A DNA stretch of 64,000 bases from Cyclobacteriaceae bacterium (GCA_020832305.1 JAFIEV010000020.1:1-64000); one strand, 5' to 3'; numbered from the stretch's first letter, positions 45,862-56,756 are shown. The notes: generated by a model not told the origin, from the letters alone. Numbers and translations are program-made.

Positions 45862-46940
45862 GTTTGTTCTATTTGGAAGTACTTATAATTTTTCCACTGT
45901 AATGATTATGCACTAATGAACTATTTTCGGACAAAGCCTTGCTACATCTCTAAGCAATGCAATCGAAAATCAATTCTTGTATTTTGTAATGCTGGCATCT
46001 CGACCTCGTAATTTCAACAGATACGCCTGTGTATGGCCATAGGTGAACAACCCATGTGGCATAAAACAATATTTGAGAACATGTTTATCCATTATGCAGG
46101 CGAATAATATTTGGTGCCGGTATTTGGAGCCAAATACTGTTTAATGCCTATAAAGTTAAACAAAAATATTAGTATTTTAGCATAAATGTGAGTTTAATAA
46201 CCCTATAAAAGGGTCTGCTGAAAAAGCCTCTGGTGTATCCTTTACAAGGCAACAAAGTGAAGAATTATGAGTAAAGGTCGAGCCAAGGTCAATGATGTAG
46301 GACTTGTTCCGATTTTTCGGAATGGTGCAAGAAAGACTAACCCAAAAATTTAATAATATTTAATTTGATGCATAGAAATTGCACACTTATGTTGAAAATT
46401 ATACATCAAAAATGTAATTTAGAACATTAAAGTAAAATAAATCAATAAGATAATCGATTTTAAGCGCGCCCTGATCAGGGATGGGTTGCGACAAAATATC
46501 AATCTTTCCCTGTCTTGCGAAACATGTATCTATTTTGTCACTTCACCAGGTTAACCTGGCAGGTCTTAAATGCACGTGGCAGAGAATTCATAAAAGAACG
46601 GCACCGTTACTGACATAGGCTATGAAGCTTTTTTATCAATGTATCGGACGAATTAATGTAACATTCCATTTCCTCTCTCTGAACCAAGGTTGCTATATCG
46701 GCAATGGCAAAAGACTTTTATCCGGTTTTTATCGGTTTTTTCATTTTCTTAATGAAGTTTCACCCTTTTCATGCAACCTTATTAGAATGTTTTTAATCAT
46801 ACCTTCAAAAGGTTCCTTGAGGGGCTTTACTTTCAATTTAATTCACCAGGAATTACAGGTATTTAGACGCTAACCGGGTAGACCTGATATATTTCTATAG
46901 AATAAATGATCCTGAAATAAGCAACCAAACACCTATTGAT
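45862..46940. other. Gene-poor region of about 1.1 kb
   Basis: No coding sequence is supported. An 83-codon plus-strand frame at 46622-46873 has no family features. A segment around 46200-46340 resembles transposon-end-like sequence (GGGTCTGCTGAAAAAGC), but no matching inverted end or transposase remnant could be found. Confidence 0.45.
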
Positions 46941-48668
46941 ATGAAAAATATAAGTAATTGGGCAATTTTAGTAATCGGACTGGCTTTGTTTGCCTGCCAA
47001 AACCCAAAAACAGAAAAGTCACAGGTCATAGATCCTTATTCACAGGCACTTAGTCTGTGTTTTATACCTGCAGGAGTACAGTGGGATTTTTCAGAAGGAA
47101 AAGCCCCTTTGTTAGAAGGCATGGATATCATTGATTATCCGGTTTTAACCAATGATTCCCTGGCTCGGAGGTATTTTAATCAGGGACTTCTATTGGCCTA
47201 TGCATTTAACCACGCCGAGGCAGAGCGTTCGTTTCAGTACGCTGCCCATCTTGACCCCACATTTGCCATGGCCTATTGGGGCCGGGCTTATGTGTTGGGT
47301 CCTAATTACAATGCCGCAATGGAACCAGATCATTATGCCCTGGCATACGGCGCCATACAAAAGGCTAAACTATTTATGCGGGGCCTTAGCGAAAAAGAGA
47401 AGGCACTGATTCTGGCAATGGAAAAAAGGTATACTGAAGATCCTCCGGAAGACCGTTCTGACCTTGACCTGGCCTACGCCAATGCCATGGGCGCACTGTA
47501 TTCAAAATATCAAGAGGATCCTGAAATAGCGGTACTTTATGCAGAAGCACTTATGGACCTTCAGCCATGGGATTTGTATGATAAGCAGAAAAAGCCCAGG
47601 GGAAATACGCTTCTTATTACAGAAATCCTTGAAAAAACGCTGAAAGATCACCCTAAACATCCCGGCGCTCACCATTTGTATATACATGTAGTGGAAGCCT
47701 CAGACACTCCTGAAAGAGGATTGGCCAGCGCAAAACTATTTGATGATGGACTTACACCGCTGGCCGGACATTTGGTGCATATGCCAAGTCATATTTATAT
47801 ACAGACCGGTCACTACCATTTAGGTACCCTGGCAAACCTAAGAGCCGCCAAGGTAGATAGCCTGTATATAAAAATCTGTGAGGCCGAAGGTATATATCCG
47901 ATTGCTTATTTTCCACATAATTTGCATTTTATGGCTGGCACCGCGATACTGGAAGGGAACAGCCAATGGGCACTATTTGCAGCGGACAGGCTTTTTGAAC
48001 ATACAGTGACTGATGTAATGGGAGAAAGTGGTTTTGGAGCGGTGCAACATTATTACACCATTCCTCTGTTTGTAAAGGTCAAATTTGGAAAATGGGATGA
48101 GATACTGGCTTTCCAGGAGCATGTATTTGAGCTTCCCTACCAAAAAGGGGTACTGCATTATGCGCGTGGAATGGCTTATCGGGCCAAAGGTGATATAGAC
48201 AATGCCTTGTTAGAACTGGAAAAGCTAAAAACATTTATAGATACTCCGGAATTGATCGGGGAAAAAATCTGGGACATCAATGCCCTGAGGGATATTCTCG
48301 AAATCGCTGCACTTTTGCTGGAAGGCGAATTGGAAAACGCCGGGCATAACCACCTCAAAGCCATTGACCTGCTTGAAAAAGCATCGAAAAAAGAGGATGC
48401 CTTGCTCTTTAATGAACCACCCGACTGGTTTTTATCTGTGCGCCATCATTTGGGTGCGATATTGCTTGAAGCAGGTGAATTTGCCAGGGCAGAGGAGGTT
48501 TATCTCAAGGATTTGAAGGTATATCCCGAAAATGGCTGGGCTTTGACCGGACTCAGAAATGCTTTAGAGTTGCAGGGAAAAACAAGTGAAGCAGCCTCTG
48601 TACAGAAAAGAATTGAAAAGGCATGGGCAACTGCGGATATAAGCATCGCTTCTTCAAGAATTATATAG
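46941..48668 (+). CDS. TPR-repeat lipoprotein
   Basis: A 575-residue protein with a lipoprotein signal (lipobox ALFAC near residue 19). The body is built of helical repeats with TPR-like pairs: FNHAEAERSFQYAAHLDPTF near 95, a middle block with HPGAHHLYIHVVEAS, and RAEEVYLKDLKVYPENGWAL near 530. The middle block resembles proteins sometimes labelled tetratricopeptide-repeat in Bacteroidota. It is probably a surface or periplasmic scaffold. Function unknown. Confidence 0.8.
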   Translation: MKNISNWAILVIGLALFACQNPKTEKSQVIDPYSQALSLCFIPAGVQWDFSEGKAPLLEGMDIIDYPVLTNDSLARRYFNQGLLLAYAFNHAEAERSFQYAAHLDPTFAMAYWGRAYVLGPNYNAAMEPDHYALAYGAIQKAKLFMRGLSEKEKALILAMEKRYTEDPPEDRSDLDLAYANAMGALYSKYQEDPEIAVLYAEALMDLQPWDLYDKQKKPRGNTLLITEILEKTLKDHPKHPGAHHLYIHVVEASDTPERGLASAKLFDDGLTPLAGHLVHMPSHIYIQTGHYHLGTLANLRAAKVDSLYIKICEAEGIYPIAYFPHNLHFMAGTAILEGNSQWALFAADRLFEHTVTDVMGESGFGAVQHYYTIPLFVKVKFGKWDEILAFQEHVFELPYQKGVLHYARGMAYRAKGDIDNALLELEKLKTFIDTPELIGEKIWDINALRDILEIAALLLEGELENAGHNHLKAIDLLEKASKKEDALLFNEPPDWFLSVRHHLGAILLEAGEFARAEEVYLKDLKVYPENGWALTGLRNALELQGKTSEAASVQKRIEKAWATADISIASSRII

Positions 48669-48854
48669 TTAATTATCCAGCGTAATAATATGCAATAGAG
48701 CGCAAAAGATCCTGAGCAGTTTGCGGCCTAATATTCAAGCGCCATTTATGGCCTTGAGGATCTGATCAGCTCACTGAAAACTTTCATCTGTAATAATTTC
48801 AATGAATAGATCAGGTGTCAATTAATATGGGACGTGCTTAAAAAATCAAACAAC

Positions 48855-49670
48855 ATGAAATACCTGATTTTGACACTTATTATTTTGAATGCTTCTTCAA
48901 CTTTAGCAAATGAGGATACACAAAAAACAAAAATAATTCTTTTGGGTGTTTTTCATTTTCACAATCCTGGTGCAGATGCCGCAAAATTTGGTGATGTGGA
49001 TATACTCTCGGAAAAACCACAAAAGGAAATCGAATTACTTAGCCAAAAGATAGCCTTGCTAAAGCCAGATAAAATAATGCTTGAAAGCGATAGAGAAGGT
49101 GGTTTGATATTTAATGAGATCCTCTCATCTTTTTCAGCACAGACACTATTGGAGCATAGCAATGAAATTGTACAGATTGGGTTTCGCCTTAAAAGTAAAC
49201 TTGAGCGTGCAAGCATTCATTATGTTGATCATGTAATGGGTTTGCCATTTGATTCCTTGATTTCAACATGGCAAATGAGCGGACAGCAGAAGTATTTTGA
49301 GGAATTCATGGGTTTTATTAAAAAGGTGGAAGATGATTTTAATCGACAAACTGAACAGGGTGTTTCGATTATTGAGCGTCTGAAATTAATGAATACCGAT
49401 GGTTACCGAAATTTTTCCCTGGCACCCTATACCAGCCCCTTGATAATGAATGCAGGTGCAGAAGGCAATTATATCGGAGCTGATGTCGCCTCTGAATGGT
49501 ATCGGAGAAATATTCGGATATTTTCAAATATTGTCAGAGATCTTAATGGAGAGGAAGAATGTGTATTTATCATGTTTGGAGCAAGCCACATACCCATTTT
49601 GGAACATTTGTTCCGCTTGCACAGTGAAAAATATGAATTGATCGATGTTGTTCAACTGTTATCGGATTAG
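48855..49670 (+). CDS. DUF5694 (TraB/PrgY-like fold) exported protein
   Basis: Start chosen at MKYLILTLII, which gives a signal peptide ending in LANE; a GTG 21 bp upstream is less likely. The domain begins IILLGVFHFHNPGADAAK, then has a conserved LLKPDKIMLESDREG and C-terminal FIMFGASHIPIL, as in DUF5694 proteins, distant relatives of TraB/PrgY. The catalytic role is unproven in the family. It lies on the same strand as the TPR lipoprotein but 186 bp later. Confidence 0.8.
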   Translation: MKYLILTLIILNASSTLANEDTQKTKIILLGVFHFHNPGADAAKFGDVDILSEKPQKEIELLSQKIALLKPDKIMLESDREGGLIFNEILSSFSAQTLLEHSNEIVQIGFRLKSKLERASIHYVDHVMGLPFDSLISTWQMSGQQKYFEEFMGFIKKVEDDFNRQTEQGVSIIERLKLMNTDGYRNFSLAPYTSPLIMNAGAEGNYIGADVASEWYRRNIRIFSNIVRDLNGEEECVFIMFGASHIPILEHLFRLHSEKYELIDVVQLLSD

Positions 49671-49994
49671 AGAAATGTCTTTGTAACTCAAATATAATAG
49701 AATGGGAGGTAAGACAATATTAGCATCTTACCGACTAAAATGCCCGATTTTGTTAACCATATTTTAAATCAGGTACATGAGGAAATAGTAAGTTTATATA
49801 GAACAATCCGTTATGTGATATTATTCTGTTGAAACCTGATTTTATTCTGTATTTAATCAGACAATTGCAATTATTGTCAGGAGATAGCCATGTTTTTTGC
49901 AGAAAAAGCCTCTGAATGCAAGCCGGCATGGAGTTCAGCATCTTATATGAAATAATCTACTTGAACATAACCACAACCTAAAACCAATTTAACC
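49671..49994. other. AT-rich intergenic region
   Basis: 324 bp without a supported gene. It should contain the promoter of the TonB-dependent receptor gene. No repeat or hairpin stands out. Confidence 0.5.
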
Positions 49995-52412
49995 ATGAAA
50001 AATTTAGTGATAATGTTTTTTGTATTCCTGTCTGCAATCGCATATGCACAGGATACGCTGAAAGGAAGGGTTACTGACCCTTCAGATGAACCGGTGCCAT
50101 TTGCCCTGGTGGCAGCTAAAAATTTTAAGACAAATGAAGTAATATGCTCTGGAATAAGCGATTTGGATGGATATTTTGAACTGAAATGTATGCTGCAGGA
50201 TGAATTCGTAATTTTTGTTTCTGTCATGGGTTTTCAGACCTATTCTTCAGCTCCACTGGAATTTCAGATGGATGATGAAGCTTATAAGCAACATTTTATT
50301 CAACTGGAATATGCCGAAAATGAGTTGGAGGAAGTCATTATTACTGCTGTCAAACCGCTGTTGGAAAACAAACAAGACAGAATTGTGCTGAACATTAATG
50401 ATAGAATTGCTTTTGCAGGCAGTACTGTTTTGGAGGTGCTGGAAAAATCACCCGTTGTTTCAGTGAACCGGCTAGGCAAATCCTTAACGCTTTATGGAAA
50501 AGAGGGCGTAGTCATTATGATTAATGGAAAGCAGACAAACCTGCCAGTTGAAACTGTTTATGAAATGATTTCATCTATGAATGCTGACAGGGTTGAGAAG
50601 ATAGAGGTTATTCATTCGCCCCCGGCAGGGATGGATGCTTCCGGCTCAGCAGGTATAATCAATATTGTGACCAAATCCGATGTTGACCTGGGGTCAAAAG
50701 GAACCATTACCATTAATACAGGTTTTGGTTTATACCCTAAAGCAGGAGGAAATCTTAGTCTTTTTCATAGAAAAAATGCATTTTCTTTCTTTTTAGATTA
50801 TGCATACCTCTACGACAAAACCTGGCAAAGATTTTTAAATGAAAGAAATGTATTGCAAAACGGCATCAATGTAAATACATCTACCCTTAATGACAGATCA
50901 GCAACCAGAGAATCTCATCACTTCTCAACCGGTACCGAAATCAAGTTATCCGGGTCCTCCTCTGTCGGCTTACAGTTTTCGGGGAATCCGCAGCGATGGA
51001 AGCTTAGTAGTGAAAACCTGATCGATATAGTAGAAGACGATGAATTGAAAGAAAACATTTTCGTTGTTTGCAAAGAGAGAAATGCCTGGGACAGCTTCGT
51101 TGCCAGTATCTATTGGAATACACAGCTCGGGGAATCTACCGGATTTCAATTCCATTTTGATAGATTATTTTACTATAATGTTAACCCAAGCTCTTATGTA
51201 AATCATTTTTTTGTACAGGAAAGTGAAACCATTCAAAATGTGAGTATCTCAAAAAAAACGCCGATAGACATGTATGTAGCCAAATTTGATGTAAACCAGT
51301 CTGTTTCTGAAAAAGTGAAAATCGATGCCGGTATCAAATTTCTGCAAAGCAGCCTGGAAAATACGGTAAAGCTGGATTCCGACAAGCCGGAATTGATACA
51401 GATCGATGATGATGTCTCGGGAATCTTTAATCTGGATGAACAGATCAGGGCTGCATATATAAGCAGCCAGTCTATTCTGGAGAAAGATATCAACCTTTCA
51501 GTTGGTCTGCGCTGGGAACATACCCGCACCATCCTGGTTAATGATGAAGACCATTTTCTAGTGAACAGAAATTATCATGATCTGTTTCCAACGCTCTCGG
51601 TAAGGAAAGGATGGAGTAATGGTTATTCTGCGCAGTTTAGCACCGGTAGAAGAATATTTCGACCTACGTATAATCAATTGGCGCCTTTTGTCATTTTCCT
51701 CGACCCACTGAGTTTTATTTCAGGAAATACCCAGCTCAAACCCTCCTATACCAATTATGTAAATGCCGGATTGACAGTATTTCATGACTATACTTTTCAA
51801 TTTAGCTATAGTCGTGAAAAGGATCATATAGTGCCGTGGCAAATACTTACTCAGGCTGAAAATAATGTGCAACTGGCCTTTCCCAATAATGTGGATAGGG
51901 TCAATACCTTTTCATCTTCCCTTAATTTTCCAATGCATGTATCAAGTTGGTGGGATATAGACAACAGTTTTTTATTCAATATACAGCAATCAGAGACCCT
52001 ATTTCAGGATGCAAAGCTGAGGATGAAAAACAGAAATTTCCAGGCTGTCAGTAATCATATGTTCAGGCTGTCAAACGGATGGAAAGCAGAATTGTCTGTG
52101 ATGTACCGATCCAAGGCTTTAATGGGCATAGGTTTGCAACAGCCCATGGGCTCTGTAGGATTGGGTGTACAGAAAGAGTTGAAAAATGAGCACGGCACCA
52201 TTAGGTGTAATGTTACTGATGTCTTCAAAACAATGATCTATGGTTTTACATATCAACAGCCGGAAATAGGCCTCGATCACAGGTTTCAAATGCTATATGA
52301 AATGCGGGTGTTTAATCTGAGCTACACAAAGAACTTTGGAAATAAGAAATTAAGCAACCTGAGAAAAGCGCAGTCGCCAACCGAAGAGCAGAACAGAGTG
52401 GGTAATCAGTGA
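49995..52412 (+). CDS. TonB-dependent receptor-like outer-membrane protein
   Basis: An 805-residue protein: a signal peptide (1-18, ending AYAQD), a CarboxypepD_reg-like beta-sandwich (about 20-110, VTDPSDEPVPFALVAAKN), a plug domain (about 115-225, with NGKQTNLPVETVYEMI and DASGSAGIINIVTK) and an OMP_b-brl_3-type barrel to the C-terminus. Such receptors import large or scarce nutrients, or export, in an energy-coupled way. No SusD partner follows, so a glycan role is not indicated by context. Confidence 0.9.
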   Translation: MKNLVIMFFVFLSAIAYAQDTLKGRVTDPSDEPVPFALVAAKNFKTNEVICSGISDLDGYFELKCMLQDEFVIFVSVMGFQTYSSAPLEFQMDDEAYKQHFIQLEYAENELEEVIITAVKPLLENKQDRIVLNINDRIAFAGSTVLEVLEKSPVVSVNRLGKSLTLYGKEGVVIMINGKQTNLPVETVYEMISSMNADRVEKIEVIHSPPAGMDASGSAGIINIVTKSDVDLGSKGTITINTGFGLYPKAGGNLSLFHRKNAFSFFLDYAYLYDKTWQRFLNERNVLQNGINVNTSTLNDRSATRESHHFSTGTEIKLSGSSSVGLQFSGNPQRWKLSSENLIDIVEDDELKENIFVVCKERNAWDSFVASIYWNTQLGESTGFQFHFDRLFYYNVNPSSYVNHFFVQESETIQNVSISKKTPIDMYVAKFDVNQSVSEKVKIDAGIKFLQSSLENTVKLDSDKPELIQIDDDVSGIFNLDEQIRAAYISSQSILEKDINLSVGLRWEHTRTILVNDEDHFLVNRNYHDLFPTLSVRKGWSNGYSAQFSTGRRIFRPTYNQLAPFVIFLDPLSFISGNTQLKPSYTNYVNAGLTVFHDYTFQFSYSREKDHIVPWQILTQAENNVQLAFPNNVDRVNTFSSSLNFPMHVSSWWDIDNSFLFNIQQSETLFQDAKLRMKNRNFQAVSNHMFRLSNGWKAELSVMYRSKALMGIGLQQPMGSVGLGVQKELKNEHGTIRCNVTDVFKTMIYGFTYQQPEIGLDHRFQMLYEMRVFNLSYTKNFGNKKLSNLRKAQSPTEEQNRVGNQ

Positions 52413-52821
52413 AAATTTTGATAATAATTCGAAAAACGGGACGAGAAAAAATATTGGTAGATATTTTTGAATCCAATACAATTCACTGGGCTTACTTAAT
52501 GAGATATGGCAGATTTGAAATTCTCCTGGCATATCGCTATTTTTCGATTATATTTTTCCCAGATAACCTTTATTAAGAATTAAATACTTCTCCAATAAAC
52601 AACCCGTTGAAATGTTTTAAGATATAAAGCCCCTGCGACTTCTGTTACAACTTTTTTCATGAAACAACCATAATCTTTCAATAAAATGAGAGCTGGGGAA
52701 TAATCACATAGGTTGTTCTCCAGGTTTAAATGGGAGGTTTTCAGGACAGGTAGTTTACATAGAAACATAATGCCTTTCAAGTCGTTCATGAACCCAGCCA
52801 TGGCTTGGCGAGCCTGGTTGA
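52413..52821. other. Intergenic region with a doubtful small ORF
   Basis: A 73-codon minus-strand frame (52580-52801) is protein-like near its end but has no recognisable family and weak start context. It may be a relic. Nothing else is supported. Confidence 0.35.
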
Positions 52822-53271
52822 TCAGGCCTCTGCCATTTCTTTTATTTTTTTAAGAGATTTGGGCCAACTTGTTTCAAACATACTCTTGTATTCTTCTGTA
52901 ACCTCTGTGTCAACCGTCAATACAGTAGAGGTTCCCTTTTCCTGAAAAGAGTAATTCTCCAAAGCACCGGCCCAGCTAACGGCAGCCTCACTGGAAGTGT
53001 CTTCAATTCCATCTTGTACAAAGCCCAGGTGCTCTATAGAAATATATTCATGAAGTCTGTTTTCTTTAATCCTGCTTACCATGCCACTCATTTTACCTTT
53101 TTCATCGGGTCCGAGAAAAAGAATACTACTGCCCTTTTTCCAATCGCCAACAAAATAAGCGCCGTGTGAAAAGGCTTCTGTCCATTTACGATACGTGGCT
53201 TCCCCGAGCATAATATCCCAAACTTTCGATTTCGGTGCCTTAATGGTGATGCTAAATTGTAACTTTACCAT
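52822..53271 (-). CDS. SRPBCC (START-like) domain protein
   Basis: A 149-residue Bet v1-like protein that would bind a hydrophobic ligand. It opens with FSITIKAPKSKVWDIMLG and YRKWTEAF, has a central IEHLGFVQDG and ends with a helix (SWPKSLKKIKEMAEA). The arrangement matches AHSA1/polyketide-cyclase-like SRPBCC proteins. No further function can be assigned. Confidence 0.8.
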   Translation of the reverse strand: MVKLQFSITIKAPKSKVWDIMLGEATYRKWTEAFSHGAYFVGDWKKGSSILFLGPDEKGKMSGMVSRIKENRLHEYISIEHLGFVQDGIEDTSSEAAVSWAGALENYSFQEKGTSTVLTVDTEVTEEYKSMFETSWPKSLKKIKEMAEA

Positions 53272-53362
53272 GTCTTATGATTTAATAGTATTGAGTGATG
53301 AACGTGAGGATGAAACCTGATTTAATATTGATTTCTAAAATACACTCCTCTTTTTCAGCAAA

Positions 53363-53911
53363 TTAATTTATTGCCAGGGCCAATTTAAGTAATTCGCTCG
53401 TGGTTTTCCAGTTTCTGGTAGTTGCATTCGTCTTGAGTCGGGCTTCGAAAAAGTTATTGTTTAGTTTGGTTTTGGCATAGCCCCCCGGACAATACAGGTA
53501 AATGGCGCTTCCACCAAAATGAATTTCTTCACCATCCTGTTTCCGCTCTTCAAAAACATCCGGATTGAATGCCTCAGGTTTGGAAGCAAGAAAAGTCACA
53601 TGCATGTAAGCTGGGTCTTTATGCGTATCAGCCGCAAAAGGGTTGGCTTGAACTATTTCTTGCAGATTTTCGAGAGTCAATACCAGTATCGGCACATCAA
53701 AATCAAAGGTTTCTTTAATTTGCAAGGAAATTATTTGGGCCAGTTCATCGCAATTCTTATCCCTGGTTGTAAACACTAAATTGCCACTTTGCAGATAACT
53801 TTCCACCTGTTGCAGTCCGAGATTTGTATACATTTCCCGCAAAGCGGCCATTTTAATAAGTTTTTGTCCGCCGACATTAATGCCGCGTAAAAGGGAAATA
53901 AAGGTTTTCAT
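53363..53911 (-). CDS. DUF1697 family protein
   Basis: A 182-residue protein with clear DUF1697 features: FISLLRGINVGGQKLIKM at the start, ESYLQSGNLVF, and a C-terminal LNNNFFEARLKTNATTRNW. Family function is unknown. Confidence 0.9.
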   Translation of the reverse strand: MKTFISLLRGINVGGQKLIKMAALREMYTNLGLQQVESYLQSGNLVFTTRDKNCDELAQIISLQIKETFDFDVPILVLTLENLQEIVQANPFAADTHKDPAYMHVTFLASKPEAFNPDVFEERKQDGEEIHFGGSAIYLYCPGGYAKTKLNNNFFEARLKTNATTRNWKTTSELLKLALAIN

Positions 53912-53938
53912 GCCTGATTGTTTAGGTATACCAATTAA

Positions 53939-55012
53939 TTAAATCCATTTCTTTTTTCTGAAATAGATGAATAAGCCCGCAATGGTCAATATAAAAATTA
54001 TCCAAATCATTAAATAGCCATATCTCCATTCCAGTTCTGGCATATACGAAAAATTCATTCCATATATCCCGGCTACAAATGTTAAGGGAATAAATACAGT
54101 CGCTACAATGGTTAATACTTTCATTATCTGATTGCTGCGATGTCCCTGTACTGAAAAGAATAAATTGGTACTGCTCTCCAATGAGGTAAGTATCATATCG
54201 CATGTATCGATCAGCGTAAGGCATAAGTCCTTAATTTCCAGAAAGTATTTTATGTGCCTTTGTTCAAAAAACTGACATTCGCCTCTTTCCACAATAAGTG
54301 CAAATTCTTTGATGGGAAGTATGGATTTTTTAATGAAGTTTACTATTTTTTTTTGATTTTCGATCAGCGATAATACATTGGGAGAGGGTTCGTAATCAGC
54401 GTCAGTGAAATTGTATTTTTCAATTTCCTCATCAATTTTATTCAGGGTTGAGAAATAATTATCGAGTATGGATTCCAACATGGTATAAAGCAAATAATCT
54501 ACTCCTCTTTCTCTCAGGATTCCTTTATCTTCTCTTAGCCTGGATCTGATATGCTCAAAAAAATTGGCTTTTCTTTCCTGAAAGGAAATTAAAAAATTTT
54601 CTCCTATAACAAAGCTGATCTGTTCTGAAATCAGATGTTTTTCTAAGTGCATAATTGATTTAAGGGTCAGAAAGGAAAATGCATCGAATTCCTGAAATTT
54701 TGGTCTTTGACTGACATCAAGTATGTCCTGAACCACTAAATTATGAATGCCTTGTTTTTTACAAATAGAGGCAATGGTATCGGCATCATTTATACCATAA
54801 ATATTGAGCCAGTAGATGGAACCATTTTTTTCAAACTCCCCTATGTTTTCAGGTATAATTTTTTTGCTTTCAAGGCATTGCTGCTTTGTATATTGAAAAA
54901 GCTGCAAATCAATATCAGTGTGAATCTTATCACCTGTGAAAATAAATTTTCCCGGATCGACCTTTTTTCGGTTTAATGGAGAAATTTTTCTTAAAGGTTT
55001 AAACGCTTCCAT
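53939..55012 (-). CDS. corA: CorA-family magnesium/cobalt channel
   Basis: A 357-residue inner-membrane channel. A large cytoplasmic domain (about 1-295) is followed by two transmembrane helices. The signature YGMNFSYMPELEW after TM1 carries the GMN selectivity motif. It should import Mg2+, and in some members export Zn2+. It is preceded by 187 bp of non-coding DNA. Confidence 0.92.
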   Translation of the reverse strand: MEAFKPLRKISPLNRKKVDPGKFIFTGDKIHTDIDLQLFQYTKQQCLESKKIIPENIGEFEKNGSIYWLNIYGINDADTIASICKKQGIHNLVVQDILDVSQRPKFQEFDAFSFLTLKSIMHLEKHLISEQISFVIGENFLISFQERKANFFEHIRSRLREDKGILRERGVDYLLYTMLESILDNYFSTLNKIDEEIEKYNFTDADYEPSPNVLSLIENQKKIVNFIKKSILPIKEFALIVERGECQFFEQRHIKYFLEIKDLCLTLIDTCDMILTSLESSTNLFFSVQGHRSNQIMKVLTIVATVFIPLTFVAGIYGMNFSYMPELEWRYGYLMIWIIFILTIAGLFIYFRKKKWI

Positions 55013-55199
55013 ATGTTAATTTTAAAAGTTTACAAAAAAGGCTGGAGATGGGTTAATATTTACATTATGTCCCTTTCCAACCTTTTTATTCCTTCAATGC
55101 AAAGGCAATATAAATTAAAATCAGGCTATCCTTTCTATATTTTAATTTACTTTACTGAAGTCCTTCCTGAATAACTCTTATGGAATAACTGCCAGGTTA

Positions 55200-56084
55200 T
55201 CATTCTTCAAGATACCCGAATTTTCCTGCATTGAAATCTTCAATTGCCTGAATAATTTCCTGATGGGTATTCATGACAAAAGGCCCATGTGCCGCAATAG
55301 GTTCATTCAAAGGCCCGCCACTTAAAACCAACACAACAGCTTTTTCATTAGCCTTAATACTGAACCGGGTATCGCCATTCTCAAAAAGCACAAAATGGTC
55401 GGTAGGTACCGTTTCCATGCCGTTTACCAAAATACTCCCATCGATCACGAGCAGTCCTGTATTGAAATGAGCCGGAAAGCTAAATTCTGCTTTTCCACCT
55501 TGCTCCAGTTTTGCATTCATCAGGTGAACCGGTGAGAATGTACTTGCCGTGCCTTTCATTCCCATATATTCCCCTGCAATGACTTCTATGATTCCTGCAT
55601 TATCATCCAACGCATATTTATCAATTTGTGCATTGCTTATGCCCTGATATTTGGGTTGAGACATTTTGTATTTGGCAGGAAGGTTTACCCAAAGCTGCAC
55701 CATCTGAAAATCACCGCCTTGTTTGCTGAAATTTTCTTCATGATATTCTTTATGCAAAAGCCCTGATGCTGCTGTCATCCATTGTACGTCCCCTTCATCG
55801 ATAACGCCGCCACCACCACTGCTGTCATGATGGGCGACCTTACCTTTATATGCTACGGTAACCGTTTCAAATCCCCGATGCGGATGTACGCTTACACCCC
55901 TGGGCTTATCGGTGGGAGGGAAGTAAAATTTAGAATTATAATCCAACATGATAAAAGGATCCATCCTTTTCATGTCCAACCGGTATGCACTGGGGATAAA
56001 ATTATGGACTCTGAAGCCATCGCCAACAAAATGTGGCTCTCTTGGCGGAACTACTAATTCAATATTTCTCATTTTGATAATCAT
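55200..56084 (-). CDS. Pirin-family protein
   Basis: A 294-residue double-cupin protein. The N-terminal cupin shows the pirin motif VHPHRGFETVTVAYKG with metal-binding His residues, and QWMTAASGLLHKEYHEE as the next segment. A C-terminal pirin domain (about 180-290) follows. Some pirins oxidise quercetin, others regulate. The start at residue 1 (MIIKMRNIEL) could also be Met5. Confidence 0.9.
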   Translation of the reverse strand: MIIKMRNIELVVPPREPHFVGDGFRVHNFIPSAYRLDMKRMDPFIMLDYNSKFYFPPTDKPRGVSVHPHRGFETVTVAYKGKVAHHDSSGGGGVIDEGDVQWMTAASGLLHKEYHEENFSKQGGDFQMVQLWVNLPAKYKMSQPKYQGISNAQIDKYALDDNAGIIEVIAGEYMGMKGTASTFSPVHLMNAKLEQGGKAEFSFPAHFNTGLLVIDGSILVNGMETVPTDHFVLFENGDTRFSIKANEKAVVLVLSGGPLNEPIAAHGPFVMNTHQEIIQAIEDFNAGKFGYLEE

Positions 56085-56426
56085 TTAATGTACCCCACAA
56101 AATTACCGGCAAGGAAATGGCCCTGCATTGATCTATGATAAGAAATCAATGTAATGCAGGTTTTAAAGCACCATACCATTTCTTCCACTGCTTAAAATTC
56201 TGGTGTAAGGCCTAAAAAAGGATGCGATTTACCAATGCGTAATTCTCAGTGTTAGCTTGGGTTTCAAGGTAATACATGCTACATGTTTTATTTCGGAGTT
56301 GGCTCCAGTCAACAAACCCTACTGTTATTGTCTGAAATGAATTTGTAATAAATATTCGAAATATGGCCCTTTTATAGTATGTGTGTTAATAATAATTTGC
56401 TGATGGCATCAGGGTTCCCGGTTTTA
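56085..56426. other. Intergenic region upstream of pirin gene
   Basis: 342 bp between the pirin start and the 3' end of the NAGS-like pseudogene, with no supported gene. The promoter of the pirin gene should lie at the left end. Confidence 0.45.
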
Positions 56427-56756
56427 TTATTCCTCTATTATGGATTGTCTTTTTGATCTATCCCCCGAAGTCCACTCCCAGCTTTCGTTCAATCTTCTTT
56501 TTCCGTTTTCAAGAATCTCAGGTCGTGAAATACAGCTTTCTGTCATAAAGTTCATTGTTGATATTCACCTGGTAATAACGCATTTCAATATTGCCATCGT
56601 TGTCTAGCAATCTAATCAAATGGCCTGATTTAATTTTTCCACCTAAATATTCTGCTGTGAGAATATTTTCTTCCTGCTTGTTATAAAATACAGTTTCATC
56701 AGATGTTTCGCCGTTTTCAGTATTGTTTACTGGTATTAAAATTTTGCCGTTATATT
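56427..56756 (-). pseudogene. Frameshifted second copy of the NAGS-like gene
   Basis: Closely resembles the intact gene at 35047-35385: PVNNTENGETSDET, then GHLIRLLDNDGNIEMRYYQVN and a C-terminal WEWTSGDRSK. Two lesions are visible: the ATG start is lost with a one-base deletion near the 5' end, and an extra T after the codons for NNEL shifts the frame before MTESC. This makes it non-functional. Confidence 0.88.

Noticed and set aside
46622-46873. 83-codon plus-strand frame in the gene-poor region
   Set aside because: Composition is AT-driven, there is no domain and no start context.
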